Positions 45,362 to 57,599 of a stretch of DNA of 64,000 bases are shown one piece after another; position 1 is the stretch's first letter, and every line of letters begins with the position of its first letter. The notes beneath the pieces were generated by a model. It saw only the letters and a program-made list of their open reading frames with translations, was not told the DNA's origin and searched no databases. This DNA comes from Gentiana macrophylla. Its lineage: Eukaryota; Streptophyta; Magnoliopsida; Gentianales; Gentianaceae. The DNA lies in NCBI GenBank assembly GCA_026214975.1, contig JAOBSW010000111.1:23501-87500 (forward strand), read 5' to 3'. A program made the position numbers and the translations under genes.

Positions 45362-45510
45362 ACAAAGTCGAGCACGCAGATGCCGAAGCACGCCGAAGGC
45401 GCGTGCTGTCCCGCCATGATCGAGGCGACAGCGTCTCCTCCACAGCATATCTACGATGCCAGGCTTTGGCGCGCCCTAATCCGCTGGCTGGTCCACGCCC
45501 CGAGTCGATC
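45362..45510 (-). rRNA. 25S rRNA fragment (non-functional)
   Basis: Minus strand reads GACTCGGGGCGTGGACCAGC, GATATGCTGTGGAGGAGACG, CCTCGATCATGGCGGGACAG and GCGTGCTTCGGCATCTGCGT, i.e. the same 25S region as in 40548-40872 but from a different source copy. It abuts, head-to-head, a plus-strand 25S piece and, on the other side, the LINE. Confidence 0.85.
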
Positions 45511-45514
45511 GGCT

Positions 45515-45694
45515 GGAGAAGCGTCCTCAGCGGCGGACCGTGCCCAAGTCCCTTGGAACAGGGCGCCGAAGAGGGTGACAGTCCCGTCGTGCCCGGACCC
45601 TGTTGCATCACGAGGCGCTGTCAACGAGTCGGGTTGTTTGGGAATGCAGCCCTAAGAGGGCGGTAGATTCCGTCCAAGGCTAAATATTGTCGAA

Positions 45695-45760
<66 letters not shown>

Positions 45761-45761
45761 A

Positions 45762-45806
<45 letters not shown>

Positions 45807-45960
45807 CCTGTCGGATATGGAACGGTGACAAGCCGGTCCGCCGATCGACTCGGGCGCGGACTGGGGCATGGATGGGGCGGGCGGCAAAGCCAGGCCGTAG
45901 ATATGCCTGTGGAGACGCCGTCGCCTCGATTTTGGCGGGATAGAGGACGTGCTCAAAAGA
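45515..45960 (+). rRNA. 25S rRNA 5'-domain fragment (non-functional)
   Basis: Contains GCGTCCTCAGCGGCGGACCG, CGAGTCGGGTTGTTTGGGAA, CAAGTACCGCGAGGGAAAGA, GAAAAGGACTTTGAAAAGAG, GAAATTGTCGGGAGGGAAGC and on through GATATGCCTGTGGAGACGCC. Substitutions and indels relative to the conserved sequence show it is a relic. Its last third is inverted relative to 45362-45510 and would form a long hairpin with it. Confidence 0.9.
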
Positions 45961-46160
45961 AGCATAGCGCAATGCCCAGTTCACTTTCAAAACATGTCCA
46001 GACGACATCCTCAACCACCTCTCCTCATATACTGTGACTTATTGAGCGCTATCCCAAATTAAAAAGACGGACATAGGATCACCATGACGAAGGGAGATTG
46101 TTTTGTTGCCTTGTCCAAGGTCATCTTGGCTCCTATTTACGCATACCATATTCAGGTACG
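45961..46160. other. Spacer between 25S pieces, possible LINE scrap
   Basis: Not rRNA. The minus strand near 46100-46050 reads LRHGDPMSVFLI, like LINE RT block B, suggesting a second LINE fragment between the rRNA pieces. Too short to be certain. Confidence 0.3.
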
Positions 46161-46164
46161 AATA

Positions 46165-46633
46165 CGAACCGTGAAAGCGTGGCCTAACGATCCTTTAGAC
46201 CTTCGGAATCTGAAGCTAGAGGTGTCAGAAAAGTTACCACATGGATAACTGGCTTGTGGCAGCCAAGCGTTCATAGCGACGTTGCTTTTTGATCCTTCAA
46301 TGTCGGCTCTTCCTATCACCAAGTGTTGGATTGTTCACCCACCAATAGGGAACGTGAGCTGGGTTTAGACCGTCATGAGACAGGTTAGTTTTACCATACT
46401 GATGACAGTGTTGCAATAGTAATTCAACCTAGTACGAGAGGAACCGTTGATTCGCACAATTGGTCATCGCGCTTGGTTGAAAAGCCGATGGCGCTGGTTA
46501 CCGCGGCGTTGGATTATGACCGAACGCCTTTAAGTCGAGAATCCGGGCTGACGCGACGATCCGCTTGCCGTTCGTTTGCCGATCGGCAGTAGGGGCCTTT
46601 GGCCCCTAAGGGCACGTGTCGTTGGCTAAGCCT
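46165..46633 (+). rRNA. 25S rRNA 3'-domain fragment (non-functional)
   Basis: Contains GAACCGTGAAAGCGTGGCCT, CCTTTAGACCTTCGGAATCT, GATAACTGGCTTGTGGCAGC, AGCGTTCATAGCGACGTTGC, CCAATAGGGAACGTGAGCTG, AGTACGAGAGGAACCG and GGGCACGTGTCGTTGGCTAA. About 20 nt normally between TCTTCCTATCA and CACCAAGTGTTGG are deleted, and the segment near 46500-46570 is altered. It lies ~200 bp after a 5' 25S piece in the same orientation, so the centre of the gene is missing. Confidence 0.95.
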
Positions 46634-46649
46634 TTACAGCAGAATAGTT

Positions 46650-46868
46650 GTGATGGCCGCCATGAAGTACATACCTGTTATTGCCTCAAACTTCCGCAGC
46701 CTAAAAGGCCGTAGTCCCTCTAAGAAGCTAGCTGTGGAGGGATTCCTCCGCATAGCTAATTAGCAGGTTGAGTCTCGTTCGTTAACGGAATTAACCAGAC
46801 AAATCGCTCCACCAACTAAGAACGGCCATACACCACCACCCATAGAATCAAGAAAGAGCTCTCAGGAC
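46650..46868 (-). rRNA. 18S rRNA fragment (non-functional)
   Basis: On the minus strand: GAGCTCTTTCTTGATTCTAT, GGGTGGTGGTGTATGGCCGT, TCTTAGTTGGTGGAGCGATT, GTCTGGTTAATTCCGTTAAC, and on to AAACTTGAGGCAATAACAGG-like text (with GGAAGTTTGAGGCAATAACA). About 210 nt of the central-3' 18S region. It is opposite in orientation to the neighbouring 25S piece, so this is not an ordinary rDNA unit. Confidence 0.95.
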
Positions 46869-46877
46869 CCGCATGGG

Positions 46878-49106
46878 TGACGTCACCAAACCAGACCTTA
46901 GAAACGGCGTCAAGAAGAGGACAGACCTTTTCTAGGTTAGACGGATCCTAACCGGCGATGTGTACCGGGTCAAATTGTAGTGATAAAGTGGTGAGTCAGT
47001 GTCGAATCCTCGAGGAAAAAAGTGGTAATTCTTTTAAGTGTGGTTAAACACCAAAGAATTCGCTATTAACTCGATCTAAACCGCAATTTTATAACACATT
47101 ATTACTACGACTCTAATTAACATAAAATAAATGCGTAATTTAAAAGTTATTTTAATATAATATATATAGATATATAAATATATATAGATGTACATAAATA
47201 GTAAAATATATATATATATATAAATATATAGATACCAATATATAATTTATAGACTAGACTAGCCAAAGTATATGTAATTAATTTATTCGATCTTTTCAAT
47301 TAATAGAATGTGTTCGATCTTCCTTTTTAGGTCCAATTGAGTGAATGAAAGCGGTGTACTCCTAATGTCAACAATTCCTCCTCACACGCGGCGTATGAAA
47401 TTGTCATATGTCAAAAGTCATCACCCAAGGTCCACAAGCGCCCCATGCTAAACTTAGTTAGTCAAAAACAGCAGTGCAGTACAAATCTACCCCGGATAAA
47501 AGAGGTGATTCCATTTGTCGGATGGCCGATGTTATTCAAGAGGCTCCGGTTGTCAAGCGGATCGATTTAATACAAGCGGTGTAGTTTCAATTAAAGCGTG
47601 ATTTTAACATTATTAAGATCTCGAATACAAATTTTAATAAGATTTGTTTTATTAGGACAAATCGCTTCGGGTAGGAAATAGGATTCCGTTAATCAGACGG
47701 CCATTTTTACCCTCCGGTTTTTCTATTTTTACTCATATCCCGACTTCTCCGGTCGGGGTTCATCGCCAGTTATATGTAGTATTCATTATGATTGATTACT
47801 TCATTCGAATATATTATCATTACGTAGCGAAATAGAAAAAGATTCATTTTACTCAATTTTAGTCATTTTATTTTAACATCATTCTTTTAACGAAAAGATC
47901 GAAATAATACGATTACATAACTTTGGCTAGTTATTAGATCTAGCCTAATAACATTATAAAAACTAAAAAGAAGAAAATAACAAACATAAACATAATTATT
48001 ATAGAAATTACCCGATTACAAATGCCGATTCGTAAATCGTCTTTTCCCGATTTTACAACGATTTCAAGCAACACCGAACCTTCGAGAATTTCCCGAGCAT
48101 TACTACCGTACTACTACTACATTATTTTGGCATAAAGCCTATTTACAAACTAAGAAGGAGAAGAAAAAGAGAAAGAAGAGGGAGAGAATATATATAGAAT
48201 ATTGTGTATATATATTGGTACACCCCCAATGAACTCTCTGATGCTCCCCTTTTATAGACTTTCTTCCTTCCCGGACCGGTCCTGAAAACTTGCCGGATCG
48301 GTCCGGTGTAATGATGCTAATCATTTCAGCTTGTCCTCAGCATGTTCCCCCATGTTACACATAATCATTACTTGTGCTGTGTAATTATATATATAATTAT
48401 ATATAATTACACAGTTAATCTTCTAAAAATCGTAACTTGAATTCTCGATATCAGAATGACATAATCGAACTTCCGTTGAAAAGCTCTTTGAATTCTCTAC
48501 AACTTTCGTCAAGGCAACTTCTTCAGAAAATGTATTCTTGATGAGCCATTTGTATTACGTGTCCTTTTCGATATTTTTCAATAGTACAAATCAATTAGCC
48601 ACTTGACCATCATTTGAGTTGTAGATCTCTTATCTTCATATTTCAAAGTGCATTAGAAAGCTTCCATGAAGATCTTCAACTTTCATGAAGAACATTTTCC
48701 CGAGAAAATGTCTTTTAACGAGCCATTTCCAATATATGTCGTTTCTCGAGATTAAGAAACAATTATTCCTCGATCATTTATATCAAATGACGCTTTATAA
48801 CTTCCTTTCATTGACTTGTATTGACTTCAAAAAGTGTCGATACTAAGGATTTGATTCATCTTAGGATTACGCAATGAAATAAACACAAAATACCCGTGTA
48901 AAATAGACACAATATCCCGGTTACTAAAACCGGTACAAAAACTACAACTTTTTATTATAAATACTAACTTTTACTACTAACTATACTAAACTACAAAGAT
49001 TAATATTTTATACTAATTATATCATAATTTTAGATATTTTACATAGAATTTGTCAACAAAACATAATAAAATCACGTAAATTCAATCATATAAAAATAAT
49101 ACATCA
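46878..49106 (-). mobile_element. Athila 3' LTR
   Basis: 2,229 bp, TGACGTCACC...AATACATCA on the plus strand (TG...CA). Preceded on the minus strand by the polypurine tract. It contains an AT-rich ATATATA stretch (47160-47235), AAGAGAAAGAAGAG purine blocks and the CGGACCGGTCC / CGGATCGGTCCGG motif pair near 48275-48305. Confidence 0.95.
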
Positions 49107-49122
49107 AATTACTCCCCACTTG
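49107..49122 (-). other. Polypurine tract of the Athila element
   Basis: Minus strand CCAAGTGGGGAGTAAT lies directly before the 3' LTR start (TGATGTATT). Such tracts prime plus-strand DNA synthesis. Confidence 0.8.
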
Positions 49123-49586
49123 GAAACTTTTGATCGTCATGAGCAAAAATAAGCGATAATATATATATAATGAGATAATATAATTGATTAGATTAAAATT
49201 TCAAAAGTAATATATATATAATCAATATTACAAACATATAATTTATAAATTTTATAGAAATTTAAGAAAGGAGATTATATAACTTAAATGAATTAAGTAT
49301 CAAATATGAATTAGATGGAAACATGCATGCAATAATTGAAATATAAATAAAATTTTAGAAATACTTTCTATCTCGATTATTACAATTTACGGAATCATTA
49401 ACTAAGTCGAGATAGAAGACATAGTGGCTTAATATATTAGGATAGGACGTTGGTTAATCGAAAAGATAGAAAAGGAAATCGAAAGAGAAAGATGTAAGTT
49501 AAATGCACTCTACGTCTTCACATTCTTGATCAAAACGATTCGATTAAGTAACATCCTTTTATTCCAACTATTTTTCGATTTTCTCT

Positions 49587-49629
<43 letters not shown>

Positions 49630-52225
49630 AAGAACTAAAGCGTGAGTGTGTGTAAATAATCAAATTCACAAGCGATGCTTTCATCAAGATTGATCGGAGT
49701 ACTACTCTTTCGATCTAAAATTACGAGTCCGGTTTCCTTAAACACGTAATTATTCTTGAGATCTTTTGATTCGACTTATGCCTTCATTCTCAAAGAATAG
49801 GACATTTTGAGATAATCCCTAATTTGGACTACTATCATCAGACATATATTTGGTCGATCAAAGATAGGGAAGATACTTGATATTTGATTTATTCTGTGTA
49901 AAAATGGTGCTTTGTTCCTAATATAAATTTAACATATCTGAACTCATTCCAATCTCAGCATATACCATTTTTCTCAACTCTTAACTTTTACATCATCATC
50001 TCTCTCATAAATGCGTACAAACTCGAAGGATGTCAAAGAAATGTAGACCAAAATAAGCTAAGGATCGGAAATTTTTAGTTAATCAAAATGCTAAAATTCG
50101 AGTGAGGTCTTGATCACTCTTTAAAAGGTGAGGTGGGGTCAAAATTGGAAATTTTATTCAGTGAGGTTATTTTATTTTATAGTTATATTTTTGTAGTGCC
50201 TTAAAAATCATCATTCCTAATTTTTGATTCCAAATTCATAATTAATCTTAAAAAGAAAATTATCTAAAAATTTATTTATAAATATAAAAATTACTTGAAT
50301 AATTCCATAAAAGAAATATTTGATAAAATTATTTAGTTATACATACTCAAAATCTTAAAAATCTTATAAAAGATATAAAACATATTCATTATATATCTAA
50401 TATATTTTACTAAATCAAAAATTAATCCTCTCGAATTATATCATTTTTATTCATATATTAACCAACTTAAATTATTCAAAAAAAATTAAAACTAAGAAAT
50501 AAGTAATTAAAGTACTAATTTATATGAAAAAAGTTATATTTTATAAATATTTATTAATTTTTTTTTGAAAATTTTAATGAAATTTTCAAACCTAACTCTA
50601 CTCCCCACTTATTTAATTGACATCGCCCCGATGTTCAATAAGTATGAAAAAGTAGGTTCGAAAATTAAATTAAAATTATAGATGATCGTTATAAACATTG
50701 ATAACACACGTATATTAAAATCAAACAACATATATATTAAACAAAAAGAAACTATTACAGACTAAAAATAAAACAAACTGACTATTAACTTACTAACCTT
50801 AAGCAACTTTAACTTATTAAAGCAAACCAAACTTAAACTAAATTAAATAAAACCACTAACAACTATCTCAAATAGTTGACTTAACAACCCGGATTCTCTA
50901 CCGGTAGCAATCCTCACGACAATCACGAGACGGATATATCTCATCGTAAGCAATTTTGTGGGACTTCATTCAAATGAATACATAACCTTGAAATTAACCA
51001 AGCAAAAGGCATCGGCCTTCCATTATTATACCGCTCCATCGCAAAGTTTATCGCCGTCCTAAAAATCAAAATCCCCCACCACATAAGCTCCAGTTATTAA
51101 TGCAAACAATGTAAGTATCTCACTATCACTAACCCATGCAAAGTCACTAGTCGGATAGACTCGTGAGTTAATGAAGTGTTTCCATGCTCTCAGATGCGAG
51201 CAGCAGAGTGAAGTGGTAGAGTCGTAATTTTGATCGAACTGGAAACAGATCACGGAAAAGCTTCCGTGACATAGTTAACAACATGATGAAGAGTTCCCTA
51301 ATCCCCATTGATATTCATAATGAAGATTATGGATTTGATTGAAAATCGATATCTCGTAGATATGATTGATAATATGAGGTGACAGTGAATAAGTGTACCA
51401 CGAGCAGATATAAGTCGTGATGGATCTACCGTATCATGAAAGAAAGAAAGAGTCGAATAAAACTCCCTAACAATAGAAACATTAATTCTTCCTCGAGGTT
51501 GCTTAACAAATTTTTTCCATCCTTGATTCTCAATTAAATCCCTTCGAATCGATCAATTTTTTCAAAATTGATACCCTTTCCATCAATATAGGAGAATTTG
51601 CAAACCTCGCATTCACCAACAAATTAACATTTGAAGCGCTAGACTCGGGACAAAACATCAACCGCCTCCGGATCGTATGAATTGGTGATGGTGATGATCG
51701 GTTTGACATTTTAGTTTAAACAGATGCAGAAAAAGAAAAGGATTGAAAGTAGTGAGTGAATTGGCAAATTTTTACTTTCAACCTCTCGTCCTTATATTGA
51801 TAAAATTAGAGTACACGTGCATGCATACTAACACTTTCGGTATGACTAAGCGCTTTTATTCCCGGATCGGTCTGAACCGACCGGACCGGTCCGGCTTTAA
51901 GATTTTTTTACCGTATGAAGGTTGTAAAGTTCAAGTTTGCTTTGTTCAACTTAATAGCCTTCATGCTATTTGAGAAGCTATAAAGCTATAAAGCTATAAA
52001 AATTAACTTTGTTCAATATTATCTCACCGATACGGATAAAACGACACACACGAATACTACATGCGAATGATAAATATATTTTTAGATTTTTGATTTTTAT
52101 GAAATATTTAAATACTATTAAAAATAAATTTACGATCACGACGTAATATGATTAATGAAATCGAAAACTTATTAAACTATCAAACTTATCAACTAAAGTT
52201 AAAATGCGAAAATAAAATAAGCAAG
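49123..52225. other. Athila non-coding 3' internal region
   Basis: Three kilobases of AT-rich DNA with no coding frame on the element's strand that I recognise. It contains a 34-nt T run (49590-49623) and the GC-rich CGGATCGGTC...GACCGGACCGGTCCGG cluster at 51864-51893. Long non-coding tails before the 3' LTR are typical of Athila. Confidence 0.7.
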
Positions 52226-52929
52226 TCATAAAATGTTTAGAAATAATATAAGTTGTTTAAAATCAAACAATGTCAACATCATCATAAATCGGCAGATGTA
52301 AACTGGATCATTCATATACTGGAGGCGATGACGAATCGGGTCGTGGAAACGTAGTCGTGGTCCGAATCGACTGCCGAGACCCAACGAACTCATACTTGAC
52401 GTCATTCTCGCAAAATCCAAAATCCTCCCCAAACTAGATGTAATCGCACCACGAGAACTCAGTATAAAAGACACCACGACCACTAGATCGGCTTCCAAAA
52501 AAGGATTTGGCATATGATGAAAGCTCGAGATGGTGGAATAGGTGCTATCCATTCTCGTAACGTATACGGGTTAGATTGACAGGCGGATAGGCGCTTCTAT
52601 CGAAAGAAGGATCAAGATGCATCCGCTTTCATGTCTCAAAGATCCTCTACGTAAATCATCACTCCACCGCCTACTCGCCAAACAAACAAAGCCATATTAG
52701 CTTTGTCCTCGGCTACATCTCGATACTAAGGATTGAAACATATCGTATGTAATAGTGTTTGGGAGAGAAGTCTGCCGTTGATCGAGAAAAAGATGAAATG
52801 GGTGAATCAGGCGGAGGTGGTGGAGGGTACTACGCCTAACTATCGAGTCTATCGAACCCTCCGGAGACCTCCTCGGACTAGGGCCTATCAGGGGACTCAT
52901 CCGCCATCATCAACTTGTCGTTAGACAGA
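52226..52929. other. Degenerate tail of the Athila extra ORF
   Basis: Short frames on both strands (for example 52226-52552, 52697-52900 minus), Ser/Arg-rich, without a recognisable domain. Probably the continuation of the extra ORF after frameshifts. Confidence 0.4.
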
Positions 52930-53731
52930 AAGGAACTCCGATCTACGACATAAATCGAAATAAAGCCAGGAAAGTACATGTGACTCCTGCTTTGGCAAGT
53001 AACAATAAACTCGAAAACCCTTCTATACATGATTTTCCTACATCCACCTTAATATCATGAATCATCGCCCAAGTAATGCATAAATCTTCTTTACCAAAGG
53101 CGGTGTGTTTGGTAGTGGGATAGAGAGTATGGCTTAAAAATCTTTTGATTGCCCTCAGATCTCTAAAACACTTCCCATAATTAAATCATTTGTCCACCCA
53201 CTCTCTGTGTAGCATCAAACTCCTCTCGAGCTCTGAGGCAATCCGCTCATACATAGCAGGATCATCTAATCCATAAACAATTTCTATAATCTTCTTCATC
53301 CTGGAAAACTTCTACTCCTAAAACAAAGATTAATCGAGTTCCGGACTAAAAGAAACATGTCTAGACCTAAGGGGAATAGACTCTATCATACTACCCTCAG
53401 TGGGTGTCAAAGTAGACAAAACTGCATAAAATTCTGCCACTAAGGTAGTATTGATCTCTCCTGTCCTTTGAGCTGCAAAATCCAACCATTGGCGTCTAGC
53501 AAAAATACGCCTAACCTCCTCTCCTAAGTCATCAAAATCTAAGCCTCTTTCCAACACAACTCCACATTTACTATAGATATTCCTATAAGCATTCTTAGCT
53601 TGAGGTGAAGCTGTAGCAGCAAAACTAACAGATTCTTCTTCCGGTGTTAAATCTCTTAATTCTACGACTGGTATTTCTATTGGAATATTAGGCTTTCTTT
53701 TCTTAGAGAATTTTCGACTGGATGAGGCCAT
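52930..53731 (-). pseudogene. Athila extra ORF (putative plant transposon protein domain)
   Basis: Start chosen at MASSSRKFSKKRKPN (53731), because the upstream residues are hydrophobic low-complexity. The frame continues NAYRNIYSKCGVVLERGLDF, then RQWLDFAAQ, TTLVAEFYAVL and SRHVSFSPELD to 53330, matching the plant domain with the pattern 'VxERG...W..F....LVxEFYAxL....V..SP'. After a stop, homologous text resumes (LDDPAMYERIASELER, GKEDLCITWAMIHDIKVDVG) to about 52930. This ORF occupies the place of the env-like gene in Athila. Its function is unknown. Confidence 0.65.
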
Positions 53732-55086
53732 TCTACGATATTGAATTGACAAAACAACAATAAAAACAACAGAAAAACAACACAAAATAAGATGTCACAA
53801 CACACGAAAAATTCAAAACAGTTGAAAATAAATCTAAAAATTATAAAAATCATGAAATTGACAACTAGAGTAAACAAATTATACCTTATAATGAACAAAA
53901 ACCGTGAAAAGTGGCCGGAAAAGTCGTATAAGCCTCCGGGATGAAATGGAGCTTGTGTTCGATCTTTTTCAAATTCTTCACTTGTGTTGAAGAGAGGAGA
54001 GTAAAAGAGAAAGAATGTATGTAATGGTGTAGTGTAATTTGTATTTTTGAGGAGAAAAGAAAAAAATTCAAGTGGAGGAGGTGTAGTGCGGCGGTCACTT
54101 TGAAAAAGAGGTGGAAATGAGGAAGAAGAAAGTGTCCCCGTCCCTTTAGGTTAAATCGATCCCGGATCGGTCCGGTGTAAGGCCGGATCGGTCCGTATGC
54201 AATTTTATGCTTTTTTTGAAAATTTTTATTTTTTGGATTTTGATATAAAACTTATAAAACTCAATAAAAACTTAATAAAAATAGAAAATAAAATTCATAA
54301 ATTTTATAACAATTTCTCAAAATTTATAAAATCTTTATAAAACTTATTTAAAAGTTTATAAAAATTCAATAAATTTCTATTAATTCTTATAAAATATCTA
54401 AAAACTTAAAAAACTTTTTATAAAACTTTTATAAAACTCCTTAATTTTATAAAGATCCAATTTTATAAGATTTTCAAAGTTATGCAAAAAATTTATAAAA
54501 CTAAAAACAATAAAATACTTGAACTCTACGGGTTTCTAATTCTTCAATTTCTACAAACTCCAGATTTTAACATACCTTTCAAGCAAACTATATCCTAGAA
54601 ATGTAGCGTTTGAATTAAGTCTTTGAAGTCCATCGGGATTTTCGGTTAACCACCTAATCGTTCCTTCTTAATTACATTCAAACACTCACTCGAGATTGAG
54701 TTAAATTTTTCCCACATCGCCCACTCGTGTTCAATTTTTCCACTGATTCTCGCACTTCCTTAAAAACTTAGCCCTTCTCTTTATCGAGCTTAACGACGTA
54801 CTCATTACAAACTTCTTTCAATTTTTTTCTCTCTCAACAATTGCTTGTTACGTTTCAAAAACTAAGGCTTCATAGTAAAGGCGATATCTCTATTAAAACC
54901 AAACTTTAAAAGCAAAACAAAACTCCTAATCTATCAAAAAAGACATCCAGGTTCTTTTACGTCTATCCGTAAAAGACGAAACTAGTTTAGACATAAAAAG
55001 TAAAGATAAAACCTGGTGATTTGATACTTTGACTTTTAAGACCTAATCGCTTTTTAGTCTTTCGAGGGTCGATCGGCAATATCACT
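53732..55086. other. Athila spacer between integrase and extra ORF
   Basis: AT-rich with many TTTATAAAA repeats (54240-54500) and a pair of CGGATCGGTCCG motifs at 54157-54190. No gene seen. Confidence 0.6.
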
Positions 55087-56288
55087 TCATTTATCGAGAG
55101 ATTTCTTCACCTTCCGAAATAGCTTCACCTCGTGACCATTGGCTAAAAAAGTTGTATTCCCATCGATTAGTTCAATGACTCTGCATTTATAAACTCGTGT
55201 TACTTTAAATGGACCTGTCCATCGTGATTTAAGCTTACCTGGAAACAACTTCAAACGTGAATTGTACAATAACACTCGATCACCTACATGGAACTCACGA
55301 CTATATATTCTCTTATCATGGAACGATTTCGTGCGTTCCTTGTAGATTCGAGCATTTTCATATGAATCAAGGCTAAATTCTTCTAATTTCATTAATCAAG
55401 TAATCTATGATCACCGACAGCCTTAGGATCGAAATTTAAAAATCTAATAGCCCAGAATGCTCGGTGTTCTAACTCTACTGGGAGATGACAAGATTTACCA
55501 AAGACTAATTTGTAGGGAGAACAGCCAATTGGAGTTTTAAAAGCTGTTCTGTATGCCCATAACGCATCATCTAATCTAACTGCCCAGTTTTTACGGTTTG
55601 AATCCACTGTTTTTTCTATGATTCTTTTAATCTCTCTATTTGACACCTCTACCTGACCACTGGTTTGCGGATGATAAGGCGTTCCTAACTTATGCGTTAC
55701 ACCATATTTTTCAATTAACTTAGTAAATGGTCGATTGCAAAAGTGCGAACCTCTATCACTAATGATCGCCCTAGGAATGCCATAACGTGTAAATATATTC
55801 TTTTTAAGGAATCGTATAACAACTTTGGTATCATTAGTGGGAAGAGCTTCAGCTTCTACCCATTTCGAAACATAATCTACCATTACAAGAATAAATCTTT
55901 TTCCAAAAGATATAGGGAAAGGTCCCATGAAATCTATACCCCAAACATCAAATAACTCACATTCTAAAATAGGTTGCATAGGCATTTCATGTTTTTTAGA
56001 TACATTTCCCCATTTTTGACAAGACTCACAAGATTTAACATACGTATACGCATCTTTATAAAGTGTAGGCCAATAAAAACCACATTGCAAGACTTTAAAA
56101 GCAGTTTTCCATCCTCCATGATGACCTCCTGCCTCACGATCATGACAAAACGATAAAACACTTAAAATTTCATTATCAGGCACACATTTTCTGATTATTC
56201 CATCCGAACATTTACGGAAAAGATCCGGTTCCTCCCGGTAATAAAATTTTAAGTCATAAAAGAACTTCTTTTTCATTGCCAAGTCCAA
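55087..56288 (-). pseudogene. Athila integrase
   Basis: Frame 56288-55392 has the zinc-binding HHCC module ([20 protein letters not shown], then [12 protein letters not shown]). The catalytic core follows with D in [14 protein letters not shown] in [12 protein letters not shown] and E in [20 protein letters not shown], so all three acidic residues are kept. It also has [20 protein letters not shown] and [20 protein letters not shown], typical of Athila. A frameshift at 55392 moves the C-terminal part (HVGDRVLLYNSRLKLFPGKL, KSRWTGPFKVTRVY) to another frame. The enzyme inserts element cDNA. Confidence 0.9.
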
Positions 56289-56495
56289 TGAGACGGAATG
56301 TAATCTGAGTTAAGTAGTTAATGATATCTCCAAACCAAGGTGAATTTTCCTTAGAAGGAATTCTTTTCTTTAATAAGCTGCATGGTTGAAGGCATATCTA
56401 TTCTAAATAGTTGTTCATCGTGAAACGAATCCTTAATTTCATTTCCTATTTCTTCCTCGTTTCCATTCTACTTAGATGATCCGCACACTACATTC

Positions 56496-56699
56496 TCACT
56501 TCCTTTTATCTTTAATCTCAATATCAAATTCTTGAAGTAGAAGAATCCATCTAAGAAGACGTGGTTTCGCATCTTTCTTACTCAGTAAATATTTCAATGC
56601 TGAATGGTCTGTATAAACTATTACCTTAGAGCCAACAATATATGATCTAAACTTATCTAAGGCAAAAATTACAATAGCAGCTTCTTTTCGTAGTTGCAT
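56496..56699 (-). pseudogene. Athila RNase H fragment
   Basis: [20 protein letters not shown], then [20 protein letters not shown] and [19 protein letters not shown] match the Ty3 RNase H connection (YTDHxALKYL). It follows RT after a broken linker of ~145 bp in which the start of RNase H is out of frame. Confidence 0.85.
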
Positions 56700-56844
56700 A
56701 GTTTAGTTGAGTGCATTTAACGTATGAGATGCATAGTAAATAGCTTTGAGAATTCTATTATACCTTTGACCTAAAACAGCTCCTACAATTAAATCGCTTG
56801 CATCACACATAATCTCAAAAGGTAAATCGGTTTGGTGCCACCAA

Positions 56845-57599
56845 TCATGGTGCGAGAATCAACTTCGCTTTCAGGGTCTTAAATGCTTCCATACATTTAC
56901 TATCAAAATTAAAAGATACTTCTTTTTCAAGCAAATGACTTAGAGGCTTTGCTATCTTTGAAAAATCTGCAATAAATCTCCTATAAAATCCTGCATGTCC
57001 AAGAAATCCTCTTAACGTTCTTAGATTAGCTGGTGGAGGCAATTTTTCGATTACCTCGACTTTAGCTTTATCAACTTCAATTCCTACTTCAGAGATTCTA
57101 TGACCTAGTACAATTCCTTCTGATACCATTAAATGACATTTTTCCCAGTTAAGCACTAAATTGGTATCCTCACAGCGTTGTAACACTCGTTCTAAGTGTA
57201 ACAAACAGCCATTAAAAGAGTCTCCGTAAACACTAAAGTCGTCCATAAAAATTTCTAAGAATTTCTCAACCATATCGTAAAATATAGACATCATACATCT
57301 TTGGAAAGTATTTGGAGCATTACATAAACCAAACGGCATTCTTTTATACGCAAAGTTCCATAAGGACAAGTGAAAGTAGTCTTTTCCCTATCTCCTTTGC
57401 AATGAAAATCAGTAAATATCCCGAATAACCATCTAAGAAACAGTAATACTTATGACCACTTAAACGCTCCAACATTTGTACTATGAATGGAAGTGGATGA
57501 TGATCTTTCTTAGTATGATCATTTAGTTTTCTAAAATCAATGCACATTCGATATCCTCTGTAATTTCCTTGTTGGAATCCATTCATTCTTATCATTCTC
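56845..57599 (-). pseudogene. Athila reverse transcriptase
   Basis: RMCIDFRKLNDHTKKDHHPL, PFIVQMLERLSGHKYYCFLD and GYSGY are RT blocks 1-3. After a frameshift near 57370, MPFGLCNAPNTFQRCMMSIF, then FMDDFSVYGDSF (the F-x-D-D catalytic pair) and VLNWEKCHLMVSEGIVLGHR follow, then LRTLRGFLGHAGFYRRFI. The frame loss between the blocks means this copy cannot encode a full enzyme. Confidence 0.9.

Noticed and set aside
44310..45611. Novel 433-aa gene
   Set aside because: Only the part below 45345 is LINE reverse transcriptase; the rest is a chance open frame through antisense 25S rDNA.
46165..46868. Functional rDNA unit
   Set aside because: 18S and 25S pieces are in opposite orientation, far too short, missing internal segments, and no 5.8S or spacers are present.
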